From positions 1 to 64,000 of IMG/VR virus record IMGVR_UViG_3300041405_000133: 64,000 nt of DNA, one strand, 5' to 3'. Shown piece by piece: positions 33,797 through 42,157 of the stretch. Origin of the DNA: a virus. The translations under genes and the position numbers were made by a program. The first letter of the stretch is position 1; each line of letters starts with the position of its first letter. The notes under the pieces are model-generated. The model was given only the letters and a program-made list of their open reading frames with translations. It was not told the DNA's origin and made no database searches.

Positions 33797-35047
33797 ATGT
33801 ATACCTGCGTAAAAGCACTCATTCGCCAACGAGGCGATAATCAGAGATTGACTGAAGCGCAGGTAGGCGATGCGGCAGTTCGTACTCTGATGGCTGAGAA
33901 CAGTACGGTCTATTTGATCCTGACACATCCGACCATTAATCATCAGGTCGGCTTGGATCTGGATACGATTGAAGATGTCATCTACCGTATTGCTGATGGC
34001 ATTACTGTGGATCAGTGGCTTCAGTCGAGAGGCGATGAAACGCTGCCAACGTCGGACACCTTGATGAAGGTAGAAGCTGCTTCGTGCGGTTACAATGACC
34101 TCTTTGCGGCTGGCTACAAGATCCAACTCCAACACCCAACTGCGGGTGAAGGTACACAACTGCCTGATAGCGAACTTACAGACATTCTGGTAACGAAGTC
34201 TGACTTCGATTACAAGATGTTGTTTGACTACGGCCTTGCCACGGTCAATGGTCTTCTCCACATCACCGATTACTCGACTCGTGGTTGGAAGATCAAAGAA
34301 GGTGGCCGTTCGACTCAGTTTGCCAAGCGTCACGATCTGGGTCTGATCAGCTTCAAGAACGTCGGTAAGTTGACATGTATTCCGATCAAACCTGAGATGG
34401 TCCTGCCTTATGGTGGCCTTCCGATGAAGAACGGTTTCATCATCAACACTCCTGGCGTTGATCTGACCAACAAAGTCGTCATGTTGTCTGTCGGCGGTTA
34501 CCTCCACTTTGCCAATGAATGTTACACCGTCATTGGTGATCGTTCGATTAAGTTCGACTGGTGGAAATACCCGCTGGAACACCGCTACTACAATTCCAAC
34601 AAACTCATCAACATGAAAGCGTTCCTCGATACGATGGTACGCAACGAAGACCATGGCGATGCGCTGGACTTGAATCAAGCGAACAGCGACGCGTCCATCA
34701 CGGCGTACATGTCTTTACCGCAGTCGTTCATCATCCTGCTGGATGCTAAGAACTTCTACTACGAGCGACATGCTCTGGAACGCACCGGTCTGCCTGGTCG
34801 CTACTACAGCTACGAACTGCCGAAGTTCCCAATGCAGCTCGAGAACGGTTTGCTTCCGGCTTACGTGGCGATGCCTGAGTCGGGTATGTACTCCCTCGCA
34901 ATCTACGAGAACCTGATTCGTAACTTCCAGCATGACACGAAGAAGCCTGCCGACGACATGTACTTCAACGGCGCTCGGAAATCTTCCAACCTCGGCCATT
35001 ACGCTTCTGCGTATCTGCTCGAGATGGGGACTGAGTTCCTGACTTAG
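33797..35047 (+). CDS. Virion structural protein, 416 aa
   Basis: ATG 33797 is 6 bases after SD GAGGTG (33785-33790); a GTG nine bases earlier overlaps that site. 416 aa. N-terminal charged region (KALIRQRGDNQRLTEAQVGDAAV), then mixed alpha/beta with recurrent aromatic strand motifs (IIINTPGVDL, SVGGYLHFANECYTVIG, FFYERHALERTGLPGRYYSYELP). No catalytic or membrane motif. It lies opposite the fibre block and convergent with the spike genes, suggesting a baseplate or tail component. Exact role not recognised. Confidence 0.6.
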   Translation: MYTCVKALIRQRGDNQRLTEAQVGDAAVRTLMAENSTVYLILTHPTINHQVGLDLDTIEDVIYRIADGITVDQWLQSRGDETLPTSDTLMKVEAASCGYNDLFAAGYKIQLQHPTAGEGTQLPDSELTDILVTKSDFDYKMLFDYGLATVNGLLHITDYSTRGWKIKEGGRSTQFAKRHDLGLISFKNVGKLTCIPIKPEMVLPYGGLPMKNGFIINTPGVDLTNKVVMLSVGGYLHFANECYTVIGDRSIKFDWWKYPLEHRYYNSNKLINMKAFLDTMVRNEDHGDALDLNQANSDASITAYMSLPQSFIILLDAKNFYYERHALERTGLPGRYYSYELPKFPMQLENGLLPAYVAMPESGMYSLAIYENLIRNFQHDTKKPADDMYFNGARKSSNLGHYASAYLLEMGTEFLT

Positions 35048-35069
35048 CCTTCAGCGTAGATGTGACATA

Positions 35070-35093
35070 AGAGCCGGGGCTTCCCCCGGCTCT
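35070..35093. terminator. Bidirectional terminator
   Basis: A 10-bp GC-rich stem (AGAGCCGGGG / CCCCGGCTCT) with a CTTC loop, flanked by GACATA and CTATGC, between convergent genes ending at 35047 (+) and 35102 (-). No long T-run on either side. Confidence 0.8.
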
Positions 35094-35101
35094 CTATGCT
35101 G

Positions 35102-35368
35102 TTAAGTTGGTAATGTCATCCACGGGTTACCGTTTGCTTCGTGAGTACATGAGGCTTTGTTACCAGTACGGACAACAGGAATACCGTCGATAGTCATCCA
35201 TGCGGAACCTTCAACCATCTTAGGTCCTGCGTGAGAGCCCGTACCGTGTCCTGTAACGTCATCCCCTAGCAAGGATATCGGTTTACCGAGAACGGTCCAT
35301 GTAGGCTTCCCTGGACCGCTAATAACCCCACCTGCTTGCGATTCGCCTACGAGTGAAATAGGTAGCAT
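35102..35368 (-). CDS. PAAR-repeat spike tip protein
   Basis: 88 aa; its ATG (35368) overlaps the upstream stop by one base (TGATG). It has the PAAR pattern: GDDVTGHGTGSHAGPKMVEGS, a central SGPGKPTWTVLG strand and a C-terminal CTHEANGNPWM. The His and Cys residues (HGTGSH, CTHE) are the expected metal ligands of the sharp cone. PAAR proteins cap VgrG or phage spike trimers and pierce the outer membrane. The upstream gene encodes a spike-like protein, so the two form tip plus shaft. Confidence 0.85.
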   Translation of the reverse strand: MLPISLVGESQAGGVISGPGKPTWTVLGKPISLLGDDVTGHGTGSHAGPKMVEGSAWMTIDGIPVVRTGNKASCTHEANGNPWMTLPT

Positions 35369-36186
35369 CAAGTAGTACCTGCGAATTTAGGTGTTTTGAG
35401 GGTAGTGCCGCCGGCGTTCATTGTAAGAACGGAACCACCACCATCAATCACGGATTGTACACCGGCTTTCATTTTAATGTTCTTACCAGCATTAACAATG
35501 AAATCACGTTCAGCCTTAGCGTTGATGTCCTGAGGTGCATATGCCTTGATGTCCATCTGATCAAGCTTAACGAAAGTTCCCTTAGCGTTCTGCAAGTGGA
35601 TCAGGTTCAAAGCACTAGCGAGGAACATGAAGTTACCGATGTCGTCCTTAACAGTGAACGTACCTTCGGCGAAGTCAAAGAACATCTCGTACAGATAAGG
35701 CTCGCCATTCGCCTGACAGCTACGGAACGAGAACATCTTACTGTGGGAAGAGAGTTCGAACCAGTACATGTTGTCAAGACCGAGAGTTGTAGAACCTTCG
35801 TCTTGAGTGGCACTGATACCGAAGATGATCGTCTCAAGCTTTCTGAGGTTGTCATCCAGACCCATGGTCCGCCAATAGTACTTATCGTGGTCCGCTGTTT
35901 GCAGGATCTCCACACGCTCGCCACGACGTACATCCGGTGCAGTCAACCGGTTGGAGCCAGAAGGCAGCCAAGTCGCTGTGATGCTGTTGGAGGAGATCAT
36001 ACCGCCACTCACGGCGTTACCATCGATGTCTTTGGTCTGATAAGTCTCAGCTGTCTCGTTCCCGGTCAATTCACCATCACGCATCGGCAGCCATTCAATA
36101 GGGACCACATCAACGGTCTTGCTACCCAGCTCTTTGTTCGTATCGATACGACCAATACCGACCGTCCTGAAAACGGATACCTCCAT
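35368..36186 (-). CDS. Central tail spike / baseplate spike protein
   Basis: 272 aa; SD GAGGAT before ATG 36186. The N-terminal ~150 residues are beta-rich (an OB-type domain is plausible). The C-terminal ~80 residues have the repetitive short strands of a triple-stranded beta-helix as in gp5/VgrG spikes (FVKLDQMDIKAYAPQDINAKAERDFIVNAGKNIKMKAG..., with Val/Ile/Leu every few residues). Directly followed by the PAAR gene. This architecture is that of a membrane-puncturing spike at the baseplate centre. No lysozyme domain in it; the transglycosylase is on the 2243-aa protein. Confidence 0.75.
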   Translation of the reverse strand: MEVSVFRTVGIGRIDTNKELGSKTVDVVPIEWLPMRDGELTGNETAETYQTKDIDGNAVSGGMISSNSITATWLPSGSNRLTAPDVRRGERVEILQTADHDKYYWRTMGLDDNLRKLETIIFGISATQDEGSTTLGLDNMYWFELSSHSKMFSFRSCQANGEPYLYEMFFDFAEGTFTVKDDIGNFMFLASALNLIHLQNAKGTFVKLDQMDIKAYAPQDINAKAERDFIVNAGKNIKMKAGVQSVIDGGGSVLTMNAGGTTLKTPKFAGTT

Positions 36187-36259
36187 GCTGAGATCCTCTT
36201 AAATCAAATTTAACTAAACGTCTTAATGATACAATAGCACTACTCACGGAGCATCCGCG

Positions 36260-38692
36260 ATGCAGTTCCTGTACATCGAATTAGTAAACTGCAACCGTAC
36301 CGCACTCAACGGAAAGAAGTCCGTAAAGATCACACCTGAAACTAAAACTCAGATGATCTTGGGTACTAACGGTAGCGGTAAGTCAAGTCTTATCAGCATT
36401 GGCTTCTCACCACTCCCTCCTGATCCTGATGATTTCGATAAGGACGGGTACTGGTGCTCGAAGTTTATCCACAAAGGTCACACGTACAAATGCGAGGCAT
36501 GGTACGGGGATAAGAATTCTTATTCATTCATAGTAGACGGTGGTGAGAACCTTAACAAAGGCAGAACCATCACTGCTCAACTCGAGTTGGTCAAGATTCA
36601 TATCGGCTACACTCGCGACCTGCATGCGCTTCTGACGGGTGAGGTTAAGTTCACCACAATGAACGCTCTCCAGCGTCAGCAGTGGATCAGCCGCTTCGCT
36701 ACAGCTGACTTCACGTACGCCTTCGCCAAGTATAAAGAATGGCGTGGGATGTTGAGCAAGGCGAATAACATCGTTGACTGGGTGAGCGATCACTTGGTTG
36801 AGGCTAAGTCCCGTTTGATGGACCCTGTCGATGTCGCTGAGATGCGTAAGAAAGCTGATGAGCTGCATGAGACTCTGGACACGTTGATGCGTGAGCCTAA
36901 GTCTGGTATCGGCGCTATGAATGAGTTCGAGCTTCAAGACCTCATCCGTAAAACTGATCAGGAGATCTGTAACCTGCTGATGGAAGAGTATCCTGAGATC
37001 GCCAACATGCGCAGTCAAGCGGATATGGACTTCACGCTGGCTGAGGTCGACATGATCTTCAACCAGTACACCGGTGAGATGAAGGTCCACGGTGAGCGTT
37101 TGTCTGAGCTGGAAACTCTGAAGGTTAAAGCCCAGCAGATGTTGAAGGTAGATCCTAACATCTTACAGGCCGAGATCGAACAGCTTCGCAAAGACCTCAA
37201 CTCTTTGCCAGCGTTGGTTACCGGTATTCACGAGAGCTTGCTGATTCCAGCCGCTGATGCAATTACTGATCTTCGGATGGGTACAGCTGGACTTCCTCCT
37301 GAGCGTAAGACTCTGGGTGATGTGATGGCCATCTCCGAAGTCATCATGTTTAAGCGCATGAAGGCTAACCAGTTCGGCGGAGCAATCGATGACATCCAGC
37401 GTCAGATCGAACACATCCACAAATGTGAATCGGTTATCTGCCCAAGCTGCACTCATTCGTTTAAGCCGGGGGTTGAACCAGGTACGCTTGAAGAGTTGGA
37501 GACACGCCTGAATAAAGGCGAGGCACTGACTAAGGGTCTTGACGTTGAGTTGGAAGAGTTGTCGGGCAAACTTGAAGAAGTCCAAGAGGTCGCCAATTCT
37601 TACGAACATATGGAAGATCTCAGGAAGAAGTATCAGGGTCGTTATCCGGGATTGTTCTCGTACCTTGATCAGAAGGGCTGGACTTCGATCGGTCGTGGTC
37701 TCTCAGCGGCGTATGCTGCGTATGAGCGTGATGTTCACAACTCAGGTCTGCGGAAGAAAGCGCAAGAACGTCTTGACATCGTAATGGATGCCATCAGTCG
37801 GTTCAACCAAGAAGGCGGTGAGATGTCCGCAGTCATGGAGAACTACTACAAGGCTAAGGCTGCGTACGAAGCTGCATTCGCTAACGTGAGTATGGCTCGT
37901 GATGACAAAGCGAACGTGGTACGCCTGAGCAAGGCGATGCAAGACTACGAACGCCGTTACAGCCACGCTGAAGAGCTGTACGAGACACTTCGCATTGAAC
38001 TGATTCGTTACTGCAACAACCAAGGCGATCTTCTGATTGAAGATCTCATCAAGAAGACCAAGACGTCTATTGGTATTCATGAGAACGCTTTGGCTGAACA
38101 GGATGCTCACGAGACTCTGGTAAAGGATCTCGAGAATCAACTTGTAGCAGCGGCTACTCAGCAAGCAGCAATGAAGAAGCTCGTGGACGCCATGTGTCCT
38201 AAGAAAGGTCTGCTGGCGGAACAGATCACTCACCAGATGCTCACGGTGATCAACGTCGTCAACAAGATCATTCAGCGAGTGTGGGAATACCCGCTCACCG
38301 TTTCACCGAGTAATGTCGATGAAGAGAAGGGGATTGATTACAAGTTCCCGCTCAGAGTCGATAAGGTTCCTCGCAGCGACGTTAGTAAAGGTAATGGTTC
38401 GTCCAAAGATATTGTCGATCAGGCTTTCAGGCTGGCGGGTTACGCTTGCATGAACTTAACCGATTACCCACTATACTTGGATGAGTTGGGTTCTTCCTTC
38501 GATGAAACCCACCAGTACAAGTTACTTCCGTTGATTAAGGAATTGGCTGACGATCCACGGTTCTCCCAGATTCTGATCATTAGTCATGCTTTGATCGGTC
38601 AGACGGCGTTCCCTAGTTCGCAGACGATTATCCTTGACGATCGTAACATCAACTACCCTCACACTTACAATGAACATGTGGAGTTTGCCTAA
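36260..38692 (+). CDS. SbcC/Rad50-like (gp46-like) recombination ATPase
   Basis: 810 aa; SD GGAG before ATG 36260. The N-terminal Walker A GTNGSGKSS (35-43) is followed by long charged heptad-like helices, a zinc-hook CPSC (394-397), a second coiled coil, an ABC-type signature-like segment (SKGNGSSKDIVDQAF, about 708-722), Walker B LYLDELGSSFDE (about 737-748) and a switch His (ISHA, about 775). That is the SbcC/Rad50/T4 gp46 order. With an SbcD/gp47-like nuclease partner it processes DNA ends; the partner was not seen nearby. Coding overlaps the next gene by one base (TAATG). Confidence 0.85.
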   Translation: MQFLYIELVNCNRTALNGKKSVKITPETKTQMILGTNGSGKSSLISIGFSPLPPDPDDFDKDGYWCSKFIHKGHTYKCEAWYGDKNSYSFIVDGGENLNKGRTITAQLELVKIHIGYTRDLHALLTGEVKFTTMNALQRQQWISRFATADFTYAFAKYKEWRGMLSKANNIVDWVSDHLVEAKSRLMDPVDVAEMRKKADELHETLDTLMREPKSGIGAMNEFELQDLIRKTDQEICNLLMEEYPEIANMRSQADMDFTLAEVDMIFNQYTGEMKVHGERLSELETLKVKAQQMLKVDPNILQAEIEQLRKDLNSLPALVTGIHESLLIPAADAITDLRMGTAGLPPERKTLGDVMAISEVIMFKRMKANQFGGAIDDIQRQIEHIHKCESVICPSCTHSFKPGVEPGTLEELETRLNKGEALTKGLDVELEELSGKLEEVQEVANSYEHMEDLRKKYQGRYPGLFSYLDQKGWTSIGRGLSAAYAAYERDVHNSGLRKKAQERLDIVMDAISRFNQEGGEMSAVMENYYKAKAAYEAAFANVSMARDDKANVVRLSKAMQDYERRYSHAEELYETLRIELIRYCNNQGDLLIEDLIKKTKTSIGIHENALAEQDAHETLVKDLENQLVAAATQQAAMKKLVDAMCPKKGLLAEQITHQMLTVINVVNKIIQRVWEYPLTVSPSNVDEEKGIDYKFPLRVDKVPRSDVSKGNGSSKDIVDQAFRLAGYACMNLTDYPLYLDELGSSFDETHQYKLLPLIKELADDPRFSQILIISHALIGQTAFPSSQTIILDDRNINYPHTYNEHVEFA

Positions 38693-38877
38693 TGGTACTC
38701 GGTATCTTCTTTCTGATCGTCTTCCTTATCATCGCTTCGATCATCTGGCGTATGGAGCGTGGGCAGAAGTTCCTGCACAAATTGTGTGCGTCGGTGGGAT
38801 GTAGTTTTGTCATCACCGCGCTCATTGTGTTTGGTGCAGCAAAAGAACTGGCGTCACTGAAGTTCCTCTTCAGTTGA
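38692..38877 (+). CDS. 61-aa two-pass membrane protein
   Basis: ATG 38692 overlaps the SbcC-like stop by one base, so it is translationally coupled. Two hydrophobic helices (VLGIFFLIVFLIIASIIW and FVITALIVFGAAKELASLKFLF) separated by a basic segment (RMERGQKFLHKLC) fit a small hairpin membrane protein. It could be a holin-like or regulatory peptide, but context (recombination gene) does not say. Not recognised. Confidence 0.65.
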   Translation: MVLGIFFLIVFLIIASIIWRMERGQKFLHKLCASVGCSFVITALIVFGAAKELASLKFLFS

Positions 38878-38898
38878 CCCAACATGGAGGAATTAATC

Positions 38899-39144
38899 AT
38901 GGATAACAATCCAGAAGGTTACGTCGGCGAAGCGTTGGTAACGGGTTTCGGTATTAACGAAATCCATATTCGTCTCAGTTACGGTAGGATGCGCTTGCGA
39001 ATTCCTTACAAGACTGAAGAAGCGTTGTGGGAGAAGTATCAAGTGGATGATGTAGTTCACGTCTATCTTACTGCCGGTGATGGATGTGCAGAACTCCGCT
39101 TGAAGACCCCACCGCCTCCGGCTGCATTTCCTCCAGAGATGTAA
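38899..39144 (+). CDS. 81-aa hypothetical protein
   Basis: Strong SD GGAGG (38886-38890) with ATG 38899; the in-frame ATG at 38884 overlaps the SD and is rejected. A small beta-rich protein (VGEALVTGFGINEIHIRLSYGRMRLRIPY) with a Pro-rich end (KTPPPPAAFPPEM). Last in its transcript, before the hairpin at 39153. Unknown function. Confidence 0.65.
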   Translation: MDNNPEGYVGEALVTGFGINEIHIRLSYGRMRLRIPYKTEEALWEKYQVDDVVHVYLTAGDGCAELRLKTPPPPAAFPPEM

Positions 39145-39152
39145 ACAGCATA

Positions 39153-39178
39153 AAGCCCGGCCTTGAGCCGGGCCTTAT
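39153..39178. terminator. Hairpin terminator between convergent genes
   Basis: AAGCCCGGC (153-161) pairs with GCCGGGCCTT (167-176, one bulged C) across a CTTGA loop, flanked by CATA and TTATG. Lies between 39144 (+) and 39187 (-). Confidence 0.75.
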
Positions 39179-39186
39179 GTTTGTCA

Positions 39187-39831
39187 TCAGCCGCCTGGAG
39201 CAGAACCTTCCAGTTCTGCAATGCGATCGTTGAGCTTCTCGATGGTTTCGATAAATGTTGCTTGGGCCGTTTTATAAGCCTCTATCTGAGCCAACAGCAC
39301 GAGGTTCTCAGCGTAAGGGGTGGTACGGATAGTGATGGCAGCAGAACGTGCCGCAGCGTCAGCCACAGCTTGTTCCTGAGTCACCGCATCGGTAGTTGGG
39401 ATCGTGGCAACCGACACCGTGCTCTCAACGCCGATATAATCCGACACCGCTTGCTTTACAGATTGCGTCAAACGGGTGAGATCGTAGCTATCCGGCAAGA
39501 TGCCGAGATCAACAGTCGCTACCATCCAACTGTGAGGAACAACGCCCATGTTCGGATACGACTCGATATACGTATCCGGAACGTAGATTGCTTTCTCACT
39601 GTCAGACATCAGCGTGATGATCGCAGCACCTGCGGCGACGTCAGCCTGATAGTCAGCCTCGACTAAGTTAACAGGCGTGTACACCAGTGCTAGAGGATCT
39701 ACACCGCGAGTGATGAGGTCTTCGAAAGAACGTTCACCAGTAACGCGGTAGACAACCGTTGCTTTGGCATTGAAGGGCGCCCGTAAAACGAACAGACCCC
39801 TCGAACCCAATGGCGGAGTGATTCTAGCCAT
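39187..39831 (-). CDS. Virion structural protein, 214 aa
   Basis: GAGGT lies 10 bases upstream of ATG 39831. The N-terminal half is beta-rich; the C-terminal ~90 residues are Ala/Thr-rich and end in a helix (IEAYKTAQATFIETIEKLNDRIAELEGS) likely to form a coiled-coil trimer or dimer. No enzyme motif. It follows the 443-aa gene by 12 bases on the same strand. Possibly a tail-sheath-associated or baseplate adaptor, but not recognised. Confidence 0.6.
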   Translation of the reverse strand: MARITPPLGSRGLFVLRAPFNAKATVVYRVTGERSFEDLITRGVDPLALVYTPVNLVEADYQADVAAGAAIITLMSDSEKAIYVPDTYIESYPNMGVVPHSWMVATVDLGILPDSYDLTRLTQSVKQAVSDYIGVESTVSVATIPTTDAVTQEQAVADAAARSAAITIRTTPYAENLVLLAQIEAYKTAQATFIETIEKLNDRIAELEGSAPGG

Positions 39832-39842
39832 ACGTCAATACC

Positions 39843-41174
39843 TCATGGAGTGACTGGAATAGTCGCTTGAGCGATATCGACGCTGTACTTGGTAACTACC
39901 AGATACAGGAACTTGTTGAAGCTCTTGGCGATGTAAACCACGTCATCACGAATCAGACGGTTGAAGCCGGTAGGAACGCCAGAGTCACGCGTCATCTCTT
40001 CAGCGTGCATCAGCATCTCAGCGAGTATCAGGCAGAACTGGCGAGTTTCCTCTTTCATCTGCATGAAGTCTACGTGAGTAGTCGGCACGTTGATGTAGTC
40101 AGGGTAACGCTCGATGAACTGATCGATACCGTCACGGTTCTCAGGTCCACCAACAACAGCCAGCATTACGGAACGAAACTGCGAAGGGACGATGTTCAAC
40201 ACCTTATCGATGTGAGCATCGGTGTACTTAACACCCTTACAGGTCTTGTGGCAGATTTGCATCGACTGCTGTACGCCAGCGATGCCGGCCCAGATGCCGG
40301 TTTGACGAACTTCCTGTGGTACAGCCCAGTTCATGTAGAGCGGAGTCGCGATGAACTCAGTCGACGTAAAAAGGTCAGGGAAGATCGTTGCCCAATCGTC
40401 ACGATCATGTTCGCTGTTATCGAGGATATAATCCCGGATAGCTTCTTTGACGGCGTCGAGGTTGTCGCCAGCCGGACCGTAGATCACAGTCACCCAGTTG
40501 GTGTCGATGGTCTTGGTCTTGTCGGTTGGATCAGTCCAGGCAAACACGTCGTTTCGCATGACCGTTTCAGGGAAGACGCCCTTAGCGATGTTCATGCGGT
40601 TAAAGATGTCGGACTGCTGAATCGCCTGAACCATTTCCAGTACGGTATCGTAGTCGTCGAAGAACGAATCGAGTGCCACGACCGGAGGAACCGGCAGGAT
40701 GGTGAACTCGTCGTATTGGTTGTAGAACGAATCATCAGCGAACCAGATCCGCCAGCTTGTAGTAGCCGACTGATTCAATGGTGCGATGTTGATGTATTCA
40801 GGGCAGAAGTAGTTACCGAATGCCGTTTGGATGCCGGAGTCGATCAGATCGAACTGAGTACCGAAGTGCTGAATGAAGGCTTGAGTGAAGCTATCCTTCT
40901 CTTCAGTGAAGGTCCCAAGCTTGGCCTGAGTGTAGATCCAGTTGATCGCAGTCAAGCACGAGAAGGCGATCTCATCCGACACTACGGTCGGTACATCGTT
41001 GACTTTGTAAGAGAACCCTACGAGGGTCTCAGCACCAAAGTCGGAGAAGGAATGCCACGTCTTTTCACGGGCAGCTGTTTTGGATCTGTCAGCCAGCTCG
41101 CCAATCGGTGAGACCACGCCAAGCGTGTTGTCCACCAACGATCCGATCTGGGCAAACGCCTTGAAAATATTCAC
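39843..41174 (-). CDS. Virion structural protein, 443 aa
   Basis: The start is GTG at 41174 with SD GAGGT. The protein is acidic and aromatic-rich, with a long helical central part (FDDYDTVLEMVQAIQQSDIFNRM, DNLDAVKEAIRDYILD) and cysteines near 310 (MQICHKTCKGVKYTD). No membrane segment or catalytic motif. First gene of a two-gene minus unit, divergent to the candidate spanin at 41288. The AT-rich 113-base gap contains a GTAAGT...ACTTAC hairpin and CTATATTATTTTT. Role unknown. Confidence 0.6.
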   Translation of the reverse strand: MNIFKAFAQIGSLVDNTLGVVSPIGELADRSKTAAREKTWHSFSDFGAETLVGFSYKVNDVPTVVSDEIAFSCLTAINWIYTQAKLGTFTEEKDSFTQAFIQHFGTQFDLIDSGIQTAFGNYFCPEYINIAPLNQSATTSWRIWFADDSFYNQYDEFTILPVPPVVALDSFFDDYDTVLEMVQAIQQSDIFNRMNIAKGVFPETVMRNDVFAWTDPTDKTKTIDTNWVTVIYGPAGDNLDAVKEAIRDYILDNSEHDRDDWATIFPDLFTSTEFIATPLYMNWAVPQEVRQTGIWAGIAGVQQSMQICHKTCKGVKYTDAHIDKVLNIVPSQFRSVMLAVVGGPENRDGIDQFIERYPDYINVPTTHVDFMQMKEETRQFCLILAEMLMHAEEMTRDSGVPTGFNRLIRDDVVYIAKSFNKFLYLVVTKYSVDIAQATIPVTP

Positions 41175-41287
41175 TGTTAATACCTCGGTTTGCGAGCGGC
41201 GAAAGGTATGACCGTAAGTGATGTAAAAACTTACACCATGTAGCCTGGAACTATATTATTTTTCAAGAACTTTAGGGGACTATCGTA

Positions 41288-41710
41288 GTGGCACTCTCGA
41301 CCCTGCTACTTTTACTAAAGTCCTTATTTCCTTTTCTGAAAGAAATTCTTCTGCGAGATAAGACTTTAAAAGCATTCGTCGGCGATAACAAGACGGCTAC
41401 CTTCTTGTTGTCTATCTTAGTCCTGGTGTTCATCCTGTTCCTCGCCGTCGTCGATGTCTTATCCGTAAAGAATAAAGAACTCGAAGCGATGAAAGAGTCG
41501 GGTGCTTTCACCACACCACATCTGGAAGATGCGAATAAACGGATCAAGGAGCTTGAAGATCAACTTAAACTCTGCCGACCGGTGCAACCTGATGTTAGTC
41601 AGGGGAATCACCATCCAACCACCAACGTAGCGAGCGAAGGCAAGAAAGGTAAGTCCCTAAAGGACTACGCCTCGTCGCGTCTGAAGAGTCTCGATGATAA
41701 CGGTAAATAA
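41288..41710 (+). CDS. Candidate inner-membrane spanin (i-spanin)
   Basis: 140 aa; the start appears to be GTG at 41288 with AGGGGA 7-8 bases upstream. A strongly hydrophobic helix lies at about 37-59 (ATFLLSILVLVFILFLAVVDVL). After it comes a charged periplasmic region with a coiled-coil segment (NKELEAMKESGAFTTPHLEDANKRIKELEDQL) and a Lys/Ser-rich tail. N-in, C-periplasm topology and the helical coil match i-spanins (Rz type). The next gene, 2 bases away, encodes a small lipoprotein, as in Rz/Rz1 pairs. No sequence match is claimed; assignment is from architecture and pairing. Confidence 0.5.
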   Translation: MALSTLLLLLKSLFPFLKEILLRDKTLKAFVGDNKTATFLLSILVLVFILFLAVVDVLSVKNKELEAMKESGAFTTPHLEDANKRIKELEDQLKLCRPVQPDVSQGNHHPTTNVASEGKKGKSLKDYASSRLKSLDDNGK

Positions 41711-41712
41711 CC

Positions 41713-42093
41713 ATGTTGAACTTACGTCTAAATATGCGTCTGATGTTGCAACTTCCATTGCTTCTCTTGGGATCATGCACGCCGGTGATTCCAAGTACAT
41801 CGATCGTCATTTATACGGTTGAGAGCCCTGCGCCTCAAGTGCAGCACAAGAAATCTCAGCCGGTGCAAAAGAAGCAAGCGCGTAAAGTCACCGATAATGC
41901 TGAGAAGTGCGAACGCATGGAGCTGGCTGTTATCGAGACATACAAGATCCCTGACCTACCGGATCTCACTAATCTCTCTCCAGACGACGACCCAGCCGTA
42001 GTGGACGCGCTGTATGAACACATCAAGCTGTTGCGAAGTGAGCTCAAGCGTGTGATGGCAGATTACAAATGTACGGTAAGTGGTACTCCGTGA
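41713..42093 (+). CDS. Candidate outer-membrane lipoprotein spanin (o-spanin)
   Basis: 126 aa; ATG 41713, weak ribosome site, 2 bases after the preceding stop. The N-terminus is a lipoprotein signal: a basic start, hydrophobic LQLPLLLLGSC, and lipobox Leu-Gly-Ser-Cys with Cys22 as the lipidation site. After cleavage the mature protein is a Pro/Lys-rich linker (QHKKSQPVQKKQARK) and a helical acidic C-domain (VVDALYEHIKLLRSELKRVM). Position +2 is Thr, favouring outer-membrane sorting. It would link the outer membrane to the inner-membrane partner at lysis. Confidence 0.5.
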   Translation: MLNLRLNMRLMLQLPLLLLGSCTPVIPSTSIVIYTVESPAPQVQHKKSQPVQKKQARKVTDNAEKCERMELAVIETYKIPDLPDLTNLSPDDDPAVVDALYEHIKLLRSELKRVMADYKCTVSGTP

Positions 42094-42157
42094 GTGGTTG
42101 ATTCAAAAGATACAAAACTGACCAATACTCTAGGCGTACCTCTTAAGGAATTCAAGA

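Noticed and set aside
39867-41111. 414-codon open frame antisense to the 443-aa gene
   Set aside because: Same reason: shadow of a real gene; the minus-strand frame has a GTG start with SD and gene-like spacing.
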